From positions 19,772,309 through 19,836,308 of the forward strand of contig OW203766.1 of the NCBI GenBank assembly GCA_934045905.1: 64,000 nucleotides of DNA, written 5' to 3'. Source of the stretch: Leuctra nigra. Taxonomy: Eukaryota > Arthropoda > Insecta > Plecoptera > Leuctridae. This document shows positions 41,936-58,771 of the stretch, one piece after another. Position numbers and translations under genes: made by a program. Below the pieces are notes generated by a model. That model did no database searches. It had not been told where the DNA came from and worked only from the letters and a program-made list of their open reading frames with translations. Every line of letters begins with the position of its first letter. Position 1 is the first letter of the stretch.

Positions 41936-44902
41936 GTTCTGCACGAGTGTCACTCAGTATGAAAGTCACTGTTCTGCACGAGTGGCACTGTATGAAAGTC
42001 ACTGTCCTAGTACTGGCGCTGCCCCGTCACGTGCTCGATGTAGATGTCACGCGACCACTTGATGGTGTCAGACACCATCAGGCGTCGCATGACGTTGGAG
42101 TAACGGGGGCTGATCTTCAGGGCGCGCAGCACGTCCTCGTTCATGGGGTCCCACCCTCCGAGGCTGCCGACGATGAAGGAGTCGACCTTGACCTCGAAAC
42201 CCTGGTTGGTCAGGGCGGCGGCCGTCGCGGCGTACTTCGCCAGCTTGTGGTTGCGGGCCGCGACGAAGGCGTCGGCGCCGTTCTCGAAGGGGACGGTGAT
42301 GTCTATGAGGTGAGCCGTCATATAGCGCTGGTTGGTGAGCACTATGTCGGGACGCATGTTGTCAACCCCCGACTGACGGTTCACCATGATGGCGCCTGCG
42401 TTCTTCACGCGACTGGGGATCGCGTTGACGAGTCGGTCCTGGATGGCGTTGTGGCGCTTCTGCATCGCGGCGGAGTGCCGCATGCAGTGGTTCAGGACGT
42501 GGGGGAGGGTCTCGTTGTCGTGGCCGCACAACCTGCAGGCCTTGGACCCATTCCCGAAGCGACGAGAGCCATTGAGCGGCACGGTGTGGAGGCGCGCGCG
42601 ATGAATGAAGCGCCAGTCACAGAACCGAGTGTATTTTCCCTCCGCGATGAAATGGTTGGAGGCGTCCCAAACGGTGGTCAGTTTGTACGCCTTCCCCTGG
42701 TCCGGCTTCGTTCTTGTAGTTCAGCCGCAGGCAAGATCGCAGCGCCTTGGTGACGATGGCGCGATCTCGCGGGAAGAACGAGGACTCCCTGCCTGGAAAA
42801 GAAACTCGGAGAGCAATTTCGTCCTTGTTTTCGTCATAAACCCAATGACAGCCAATTCGAGGCCCAAGCCGGCGCGTCGCCGACCTGGTCTGGGTCCAGA
42901 TGTTACTGCATTGCCCGTCTTGGCGTGAGAATTCGCCCTCCATACTACCTGACAAATACATGCAGGTCTCTTCCGGTGTTGGCGCTCTCCCCAGCTTCCT
43001 GTGTACCGTCGCCTGCAGAGACTTGCGCGCGATCTCGCGGCAAGTCTCGTCTTTACCTGACAGGAGACGAAACGGATGAGTCACAGACAGGATATCGACG
43101 GAATCCGCCAGCGGCAGGATGCCCGCCCCACCCTCGTGCATCCCGAGGTAGACCACCTCGTTACTCGCACGCTGGGGCAAGTTCATCCAGCGCTTGGCAC
43201 ATGACTTGACTTGGCTGTCAAAGGGCTTAAACTTAGTTTTCCGCATGGCACCTCCTCTCATAATAAACTCCAGTTTTGACAACAAGAACACTCGCACGGC
43301 GTCCAGCTTCTGCCAGGGAGCTAGAAGGGAATGATCGATTAGTCCCAGCTCCCGCTGCATGTTGACGAGTTCCTCCGTCGGGGTCTGCGCCACACGGGAG
43401 CCCGTGGGCACACCCAGGTGGGAGTAGGCCTCGCCATCAGCCAGAGTGGCCATGTCGCCGTCCTGGATAGAGAATGATGTTGGAGAAACTTTATTAGAGA
43501 GGATGTGGAGTGAGGCGCACTTGGATGGCTTGAAGCGCAGACCTGCCCATGTTGCCGCCTCGCTGACGATAGCTAGCAATGCATGCATTGAAGCTTCGTC
43601 GCGCGCTGTCACCACCAGATCGTCGGCGTAGGCCAACACGCTGATCATGGTGCCATGGACTGACACTCCCAGGTCGTCGGCCCGCGCCGTCAGCGATCTG
43701 ATGATCGGCTCGATTGCCAGATTGAACAGGATGGGGCTAAGTGGGCAGCCCTGCTTCACGCCGGCATGGAGTGGGATGGGCGGTGTATAACCCTCGGCGG
43801 TTCGGATGGAGGTCGTGCTACCCTCGTACATGTCATTGACTATATCTATTATATCACTCGGCACATGTAGGCTGTCTAGAGAACCTCTGATCAACTCATG
43901 AGGGACAGAACCAAAAGCGTTGGCAAGGTCGAGCCATGCTAGGCACAGCTCAGACTTTGGACGCTGATGGGTGCCGTTGATCATTGTCTGAAGGACGAAG
44001 TTGTGTTCCAGACATCCCTCATATTCAAGGAAACCTTTCTGCATGGGAGAAATAATGTTATTAAGACACGCCCACTTGGTAACTCGGTCGGCCAGAATGC
44101 CTGCGTAGAGTTTAGCCAAGGTGGGCCCTAGGGTTAACGGCCTCCAGTTCGAGAGGTCATCGCGGTCCCCTTTCTTGAAGATGAGGACCGTCCGTGATAG
44201 TTTCCACGCTGCCGGGATCCTCTTGGCCGCGAGGCAGATGTTGAAGAGGGCCGACAGGAAGTCTCCGTCCGGGTCAGTCTTCCGGAGGTCAGAATACCGG
44301 ATGTAGTCCGGTCCCGGAGCTGTGTTTTTCATGCGCCCTAACCGTTTTCTGACCTCCGGTGCTGTGAATAAAGCTGTTAGTATGTCGCTGTGCTCGATGT
44401 CCTCACTTGAGGGCATGTCCGGGACAATGTCGGGGGGAACCGTCCACTCGTACCCGCCATCGGCGAACACTTGCGAGTAGAACTCGTAAACAAGTCCCGA
44501 CTCAAGCTGGCAGAACGGCGAGGCCCCTCCCCTGATATCCTGGACAGCGGCCTTCTTGCTGGAGCGATACAGTTGCTGGATACGCTGGGCTTCTACCGGG
44601 TCGAATTGGGCCCGGCGACCTGCAGGTTGGGCCTGTAACCCGTGTTCTCTGTCAGGGGCCGGGCCCGGGGCCTGGTCGTCCTGTCCGCGACCTCTACCCC
44701 TACCTCTACCTCTACCATTACCTCTACCTCCACCTCTACCTCTACCTCTTCCTCTTCCGCGGCCTCCTCTGCCGCGGGCCCGGGGTTGTTGTTCGGGCTC
44801 CTCATCCGCTGTAGGCGATGTGGGCGGCGGCGGGGCTATACAATATACATACATAAATAATACATACAATATTGTGTATGTACACAATACATACAAATAC
44901 AA
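41936..44902 (-). pseudogene. R2-like non-LTR retrotransposon with restriction-like endonuclease (frameshifted)
   Basis: On the minus strand, an Arg/Gly-rich N-terminal tract (about 44660-44800) precedes a reverse transcriptase with WLDLANAFGSVPHELI, GVKQGCPLSPILFNL and the catalytic YADD (in AYADDLVV, near 43645). One frameshift around 42690 separates it from the C-terminal part at 42007-42582. That part has a CX2CX8HX4C knuckle (CRLCGHDNETLPHVLNHC) and an endonuclease-type region with RPDIVL and LIDITVPF, as in the R2/NeSL/R4 group. The usual N-terminal zinc-finger/Myb region is not seen, so the copy is probably 5' truncated. A duplicated 33-35-bp unit (41936-42003) lies just after the stop. 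The surrounding DNA is not 28S rDNA, the target of classical R2. Confidence 0.88.
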
Positions 44903-45263
44903 TGTTGTGCTAGTTCATGGTTGTGTGTTTAAATGTTGTATAATGTTCGTAAAATAAAATGTATTTATATGAGAAATTAAAACATTTTAATGTTTAATGA
45001 ATATTTAGCTTTTCTTCTAAACACAAATGCAACATTTTTAAATGTTTCTCCCATAGCCAACTGACATTTAATTTTCGTGGTTGAAATCAATGTGGTGTGG
45101 TCAAGCACGAAATGTCAGTTATTGTATTTGCAATATAAAATGCACAAGAAAATTTTTTTATGAGATTCTGAATAACTCTGATGCTGAACGTCATTTCATT
45201 TGCAATTGGTCAGTCAAATACTCCCGCCCGGGGCCAAAACCATGTTTAATATCAAGAACTATT

Positions 45264-45426
45264 CCGGGGCATGCGCGTACGCAGCCCCGACTACCAAAAA
45301 TTACGCGCCCGAGTAATCTACATTTGAGATCATCGCAGGGGTCAGCCCAACCGAAGTGCAATGGAAGAGCCTCACCCTGGGGGAACCGCCTTGTTGATCA
45401 CGGTGTCCCCTACGCCAGGTAAGTAT
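45264..45426 (-). ncRNA. U1: U1 spliceosomal snRNA (gene or recent pseudogene)
   Basis: The minus strand begins ATACTTACCTG, the exact U1 sequence that pairs with 5' splice sites, and continues for about 163 nt, the normal U1 length. Stem I closes with ACCG/CGGT. Loop II carries ATTGCAC, the U1A-binding sequence. The Sm site reads AATTTTTGG, and a GC-rich stem IV ends the molecule (GGGGCTGCGTACGCGCATGCCCC). Loop I reads GATCAACAAGG instead of the usual GATCACGAAGG that binds U1-70K. I could not recognise a proximal sequence element at about -60, so whether it is transcribed is open. Confidence 0.88.
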
Positions 45427-45755
45427 GCCTGAATTCCCATTTGTGCTCCCCTCCAAGCTATTCAGACGGTACTACAAGAAGAAGGGGGTACTTTAGGAAT
45501 ATGAGCGTATAGATTGCTTGACAACACATATATTAATTTCATGATACTTATTAGCAGCCGGAATGTTTTTGGCAGGTTTTTGATTTATGGAATTTTCATT
45601 TCAAGAATGAGATTAGTAGATATCGAAGTATTATTGAAACAAACTGTGTTTAACGTTCGTAGCGCATTCTAGCGGAAGATTGGCAAATATGCAAATATTT
45701 GAAAATTTATAGTCATATCAAATACTTTGAAACCAACTTGCTCATGTATATTTGA

Positions 45756-47310
45756 CCCCATAAAAAACACTCCGTGTAAAAATACCAGCCAAGTCTTTTC
45801 AACTATAAAAAAATATAAGAAATCTAAAAATTCAGCACTGAAAAGTAGTGATATCAAAAAATGGGCCAAGTCAAAACTTAATTTTAAAAACCAAAATATA
45901 CTTGGCGCATCGTGCATATACCTAGATAGATTAGACGTTTAGGCCAGAGATGTGAAATATACATAAAATCTACCTACATATATACATATAATATACTTAT
46001 AATGCCCTAAAAAACGATGCGCCAAGTATATTTTTGGTTTTTAAAATTAAGTTTTGACTTGGCCCATTTTTTGATATCACTACTTTTCAGTGCTGAATTT
46101 TTAGATTTCTTATATTTTTTTATAGTTGAAAAGACTTGGCTAGTATTTTTACACGGAGTGTTTTTTATGGGGAATCACTCCTTTTTTTAGATTATTCACA
46201 CACTTGTAACACAATTTATGTAGGAGCAGCAATGACTAATTCCTATAAAAAAAAGGTAATTTCTGATATGGTTACTACTAAAAGTTGCGTTTAGTACTAA
46301 ATAATGCTTAAAATGATACTACATGAAGAAAAGCGAAAGCTTTGATCCAATGGGGTTGTTCACTGCCATTTGCTCTCACTCGCAGCGCTAGCAGCAATGG
46401 AGATATCTCTCTCTGATTGGTTGGTATCTGAATCCAAGATCTATGAATCAAACTCCCGCCAAGATTTAAAAACCTTCCATTCCGCTAGATGCATTTTGAT
46501 TGGCTCTCTCCCGGACGATTAGAACAGCAGCGCCATCTACAATAGTTTTGCGTGAACAACCCCATTGGTCCAGCCGTTTTCGAGATAATGATCATATGGC
46601 ATCACTTCCGGTTAACAAAATGGCGGCTGAAATCACTGCCACTGGAATGTATTTATATAAATGTTATGTATCATTATGAGCCTTCTGAATATGTAGTTAT
46701 TGTAGTAAGAGGTGATTATAAAGTCTGATTTTTAATTTTTATGACGTCATTTCCGGTTTCGGTAATAGTAAATGTATATTTCAACTATTGCTATTTCATA
46801 TAGATGACCGTCTCAATCGATTGGCGAAAATTTCGTTCCGATCGGTCCAGCCGTTTACTAGATATGACGTCACATCCGGTTTCAAAATGGCGGCACAAAA
46901 AAATCGTAAGGGCAAGGTATCATCAGACGCCAAAAGTGCACATGTGGTAAAAATTTCAGATCGATCGGCTCAGCCGTTAAGGCTGTGACGGTGACAGCGG
47001 TGTTTCCTGATATCTGAATCATCTAAAGAAGAAGATGAAAGTGATGTAATTTCACTGTTTTCACGGCCCTCTGGCTCGCAAATGGCATAACCTATTGTTC
47101 CCAAATTTGGTATATGTGGTGCGGTGGGCCATAGCTCGAAATTAAGATATTTCACAACATGTGAGATTTTCCAATTTTATGATCCAGTAGGCCGAAAATG
47201 CTATGTTGTTGCTTACAGTAAAAGTGGTTGGTCTGCTCCTCAGTTTATTAGGTAGTAACGGTATGTTGAGTGACTGTGAGTGTATAGTACGACTTGGCTG
47301 GGTGTCACTA
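45756..47310 (-). mobile_element. Composite element, copy B (inverted order of copy A)
   Basis: Read on the minus strand from 47310, it has the same 5' block (CACCCAGCCAAGTCGTAC), the same coding segment (matching through LWPT..HIPNLGTIGYAIC and ENSEIT), a shorter motif array with near-copies of the ETS/CRE motif (about 46590, 46743 and 46865), a linker interrupted by a MITE, and a terminal inverted repeat with arms 45756-45913 and 46014-46172. Order and termini match copy A at 22062-24415. Confidence 0.7.
46347..46568. mobile_element. MITE nested in composite element copy B
   Basis: CCAATGGGGTTGTTCAC at the left mirrors GTGAACAACCCCATTGG at the right. Removing it restores continuity with the array phrase (GAT...CCAGCCGTTTTCGAG), showing that it inserted after the composite element. 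Confidence 0.7.
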
Positions 47311-47537
47311 AATTTCCATCATTATCAACTATCTTTGTATTACACTCTACCCAGAAAATCAGGTAGCCTGGAATTTATGACTATATGCAACCGCATTACC
47401 AGAATATGAGGCGATAGAACTAAGATTGAGATTCATATAATATGTTGTATTTAATAAATCTCAAAACATAGGATTCTCAATAAATATAAAAAAAATCTTA
47501 ATTTTTAAAATTTTCCGGTTCTAAACACCAGCAGCGC

Positions 47538-47761
47538 GATTGTGTAAGCTTCACTTCGTCTAACCTCGTCCATCGTCCATCTCCTAGATGCTGAGTGTGT
47601 AGCTCACTTTAGAGATGGAAACCTCTAGGAAACCTCCACCTCTAGCCAGAGTTAGACGGACTACATATCTAAAGTGAATTACACACTCAGCATCTAGGAG
47701 ATGGACGATGGACAAGATTAGACGATGATCGTCTAATCTCGGAAGTGAAGCTTACACAATC
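47538..47761. mobile_element. MITE with nested inverted repeats
   Basis: GATTGTGTAAGCTTCACTT at the left mirrors AAGTGAAGCTTACACAATC at the right, and a second inner arm (CCATCGTCCATCTCCTAGAT) mirrors as well, so nearly the whole 224 bp can fold. No coding sequence is seen. Confidence 0.7.
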
Positions 47762-49110
47762 CCTCTGCAGTTTTTAATCTTATAGAAATGTTTAGCAAAG
47801 TTATTATGAAGTTAATTCTCATCCTATTTAGGTACTAAATTAATATCTTAGAGGTAAGAAAAGAAGGGTTATAATTACCTAATCCTAACCCTTCCTATCC
47901 TAATTTACTATGTCCTAATACTCCCAGAATAGACATTGATACAATGATGCATAATAATAAACAAAATTTGCAATATTTTCTCCAAACTGTTGTTTTAAAA
48001 GCGAAACTAAGGCGCCCGCTTATTGCTGCAACTCGTATTTTTCGACAAAAATAATAATGAAACTAACTTTCACAAATTTTAATCAAATGATTCAGAAATG
48101 CAAAATCTGACTTGAAATCGTTCGTAGATTACAAAAAAAAAATACAACAGTGATCAAAAACCTACCTGGGCTAGCCAATTTATTCATTTCTTATACTTGA
48201 CATTTGTGTTTTTGGCCGCGATATTGGACACAATTTTGAATGAGATGCACTATTTCTTACAGAATTGATTGTGAAAAAAATAAAAAAAAATTGATTTCCC
48301 ACACCCAAGAGAAGAAAATCGAAATGAGGTGTTTTTAGTATTTATAGTCACTTTTAGTCATACTAATGACGAAATCATCAAACGGGGCAGTGATTCGTGT
48401 AGGGGGAACTTTAGTAGAGCTAATGTAAAGAGTAATATGACTAAGTGTAGGTCAGAGTTGATTTATAGCCGATTTAGTGATTTATTATTGGATAGAACGC
48501 GCAAAAGTACGCCCATGCTTCGGAAGCGTATAAAACGCTTTGTAATAAATGTTATCGGACACTTGGAATATACGTGTCGACATAGCTCATGGACCGGGGA
48601 GCGTCTTTCCATACCCTAATCGAGCCCAACTCAATACAACTGTTTAGAGACTAAAGAACTGAACAAAATATTTTCTATCAATTCAAATTATTTTGTGTCG
48701 TCCTTCTAGTGACTTCCTACTGTAAATTCTTAGTACCTTAGGTAGTTACCTAAGCACCTAAACACCTGGTAACTGTTTTGTAACACAAAAACAGTTATTA
48801 ACAACCATCTTAAATTCGTGTATTGGACCTACAATAATAGCTGACAATATCAGAGAATCTATTCTGATCCAAAACATTCGTTGGTATTAATAAAAATAGT
48901 CCAAAAGTAGTTGGTACTTCTGCGTAGACCTATGGATTGTAACTAAATCTAATTCCCAATTTATGCATTAATTATTTTAAGTGATAGATATATTTATCAA
49001 TACTTATCATTATAAACACTACTAACTGCTAAACTAACATTGTTTACTTAACTATGATTGTGTTATAGCCTATAACTCATTATTAATTACAATTATCAAT
49101 TTCATTTAAA
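47762..49110. other. Intergenic sequence without a recognised gene
   Basis: A 96-codon open frame at 48329-48619 (+) has an ordinary composition, but I recognise no domain and no splice or promoter support. I see nothing else. Confidence 0.4.
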
Positions 49111-49112
49111 TA

Positions 49113-49534
49113 GGGAAGTCTCGTGAAGATTTGAATTCAGAATAATATTTATTTTATGAAAGTTGAGATGTTGCTGAACACAGATGTGGTATTATTTTTG
49201 TTGTTGGACGAATAGTTCTCATGTAATTAATTTACAAAGTTTGATAGATCTCCTCTCATTTAAAAACAGGAAAATTGGCAATGACATCACAGTTTGCTAT
49301 ATTGCCATGGCAACAAGGGAATCCCCATGTCAACACAATGTTCAAGACTTGGAAATGACATCACAGTTCTGATTCTTGTTAAAGGCCGTTTTTTCCCGCC
49401 AAAAATCATATGATATTTGAACTCGATTTTTATGAATGAAAATTTAAGATTTCACAGGTAATAAGTGTATCTGTCATTATTATTTGTGTTTATTTATAGA
49501 AATTTACTAGAATAAAATTTCGTGAGACTTCCCT
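49113..49534. mobile_element. 422-bp MITE with TA target
   Basis: GGGAAGTCTCGTGAA and its mirror TTCGTGAGACTTCCC bound the unit, with TA on both sides (49111-49112 and 49535-49536). An internal AATGACATCACAGTT is present twice. TA duplication suggests a Tc1/mariner-type mobiliser, which is inference. Confidence 0.7.
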
Positions 49535-49550
49535 ATTGTCTACTATTAGT

Positions 49551-49574
49551 ATTGTATTGTATTGTATTGTATTT
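49551..49574 (+). repeat. TATTG pentanucleotide repeat
   Basis: About five units of ATTGT/TATTG lie immediately after the 49113-49534 MITE. A tandem pair of AATGTTTATTATGTAAACAT-type units follows at 49667-49751. Confidence 0.8.
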
Positions 49575-49969
49575 TATTATCATCCCGTGGACAAGTACAT
49601 AATACATGTATGGGTATCATCAAGAATGTATGTACAAGTTATGACAAAGTCAGAAATATTTACAAGTCACAATGTTTATTATGTAAACATAATAACACTT
49701 TATAAACACAATGTTAAACACAATGTTTATTATGTAAACATAATAACACTTTATGAACACTTTATAAAACTAGTTGACAAAACATTCATTACAATTTCAC
49801 CCATTTATAGGCCTTAGAATTGCACTAACTTCACTCTTTTCAACGGATATTGATTTAAGATTACCATTTTTTGCCATGAACTGTGGCTCTTGGGCGTTGT
49901 CTATGCCAAAGATAGGTTCGAAATTGCGCTTTTTACGTTTCTCTAAGAAAAAGAGAAAATCTAAGAGAA

Positions 49970-50090
49970 AAAGTATCTATGTATCCATAAGATACTTTTA
50001 AAAGTATCTTGTATATCTGTATCTCGATACTTTTTCACCCAAGTATCTGTATCTGGATACTTGAAAAGGTATCTTATACAACACCGATAG
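49970..50090. repeat. AGTATCTT-rich remnant related to the hAT MITE
   Basis: Repeated AGTATCTTGTATATCTGTATC and AAGATACTT sequences resemble the interior of the hAT MITE at 25652-26244, but the CAGGGATGGGCA ends are missing. Confidence 0.55.
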
Positions 50091-51883
50091 CTAGTAGGTA
50101 CTACACAACTGAGTTTTATTTTCGTAGTTACCAAATATACACTTATGTGACTATTTGTTTAACAATTATTTGAATGCCACCCTTTTCAAATATTTGGCTT
50201 CAAAGTTCGAAAAGAAATGGATAAGTTTGTGATTATTTTTTAGTTAGAAGGCAATACAAATTCAACAAGTTTCAAACTTCTTAGCTTCTATCAATGTATC
50301 CGGTTTAATACACTTATACAATCTTACACAAAAATAACTTATTTTAAAAATTGAGTCAATTTCTACAAATAAAACCATAGAACAAAAATTAAAAGAAAAA
50401 TATCTATATTGGTGCCAAAAAATTACTCACCTTCATTAGTTTATTCATGATTATGTGTCTTCAACAATATATAGGTACCTTTTTCAAATGGTTTTACAGG
50501 TCCTAGCATTTCCTGTTTACAAAAATAACAGTGAGAAATATGGCTGTCAAATAACTTACTGCAAAATGAACAGAGTGAAAGAAGAAACTCTTGTTCGTGT
50601 ATTATTATTTTATGTATAAAATCATTTATTTTTAATGTGATAGGTAGGTACAATTATCAAAGATAACAATTATGTATAAACTTACTTTACCTGATTTTTT
50701 TTTACAATAACAACATTGTCCACATTATTTTTTTAAAATAATTTTTGAAGAATATTATTGGGAATAAATTGAAGACTGTAGACTCCCCAACGTAACATAC
50801 TAATTATATTTCAATGTATTATATTTATTTTCTTCATAAACCTACAATATAGATTTTTTTATTATCTCGAAATCACTTATTTGTAGAAAACGCCTCAAAT
50901 ATTCAAAGAGCCAAAAATACTGGAAATAATCAATTTTCCAGTAAAGTTTTTGAACAATTTTGAGTAATGCATTATTGATATTATATTGGCTTAATAAAGT
51001 TGGGACTACGTCAGTGTCTTTTACCTATTGATCGCGAAAGAAATCTGAACTTAGTGAGAGTTTAAATCACGCGGTACACAATGCCGATACAGAAGTCGAT
51101 CACAGCCTTTTCGAAGTGACGTCGAGGAGGCTGTGATCGTAGCCGCGTTGCCATCCGCCATAATGACAGAAATGTCAGTTCAAAGTTGCTACTGCTCAGA
51201 ACGGCGAATGTTCAAAGTAGCGTTTATGAACAGTAGCGGATTTGAGCATTCGCGGATCTGGCAGTCGCAGTTTTGAGGCGTAGCCCAAGGGAATGACAAG
51301 AGTTTATAAGGACATATTTTGACAACCAAATTTTGCCACGCCATTTTTTATTATTTTTATGTATATATTAGTAATGGATTATATAAGCAATTAGCAACAT
51401 CAGATATGCAATTGAAAAATATTATAATGCTACCACTGCTTGAGAAAAAGTAAAAACTGCTAGAAAACATGATAGGGACACCCCAAGAAGCCCAAGGGAA
51501 TGACATTTTGCACCCTTTTTGATTCCCCAAAATTTGTAATTTTGAGTTTTTGTATCTTCGAATTTGAGTTTATCTTGTCCTTACAAATATTTAAAAAAAT
51601 TATTCACACAACTTTTTGCTCTCATCAAAGTAAAAATCAGCCAGGACATTAAAGTTCCGTTTAGTGGAGAATTACCCACATACAGATAAAGGTAACCACA
51701 GAGTTGGAAACTGTAGTAAAACATTTTGGATCCATTTAGAACTTAGGATCTAGAGCAACTATATGTACCCTCATCATACTACTTGTCCACAATCTTGTAG
51801 ATCATTTCTGGGAAGGGAAGCCAGGGAATCATGCTAGGGAAGGACACATTTACAGCAGTACCAGAATATTTGTACACAGCAAC

Positions 51884-51889
51884 TTTATT
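51884..51889 (-). terminator. RpS23 polyadenylation signal
   Basis: AATAAA on the minus strand lies about 45 bp beyond the RpS23 stop codon, a normal distance for a short ribosomal-protein 3' UTR. Confidence 0.7.
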
Positions 51890-51931
51890 GTTCCATGTGT
51901 AAATCAACAAAATGAGATATGAATACAAAGT

Positions 51932-58512
<6,581 letters not shown>

Positions 58513-58771
58513 GTTGTGTGATTAGGACGTAAACCGGAAAGAGCTTCGTGAACGGAAATGCAATGCGACATGGGACGTAATCCACCGCCCACTACAAATT
58601 TGCTGCAAACGTTCGATTTTGTTCGATTTTTAATTAGATGGCGGTGAGCAGCTGGCTGTCAGAAGGAAGATGTCAAGTTGGCAAATTGTAACCTTACTTT
58701 ACTCGCATTCGTTAAATTGCTTGATAATTATTTAATTTAAAACCCTGTTGATATTTTGAGACGTATCCAAC
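58513..58771. promoter_or_regulatory. Divergent promoter shared by RpS23 (-) and Scfd2 (+)
   Basis: Only 259 bp separate the two start codons. The RpS23 side has a TOP-like CTCTTTCCGG. On the Scfd2 side AGATGGCGGTGAGC (YY1-like) lies near 58637. No TATA box is seen. Confidence 0.6.

Noticed and set aside
41947..42753. 268-codon open frame on the plus strand
   Set aside because: It lies antisense to the endonuclease and reverse transcriptase part of the R2-like element, whose minus-strand frame has clear motifs. The plus frame is a compositional shadow.
47850..47880. TAGAGGTAAGAAAAGAAGGGTT, similar to the CATAGAGG terminus of the 6.2-kb element
   Set aside because: The match is short and gapped, with no partner end or flanking duplication nearby.
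48329..48619. 96-codon open frame considered as a gene
   Set aside because: No domain, homologue, promoter or splice evidence could be seen; kept only as a note under intergenic sequence.
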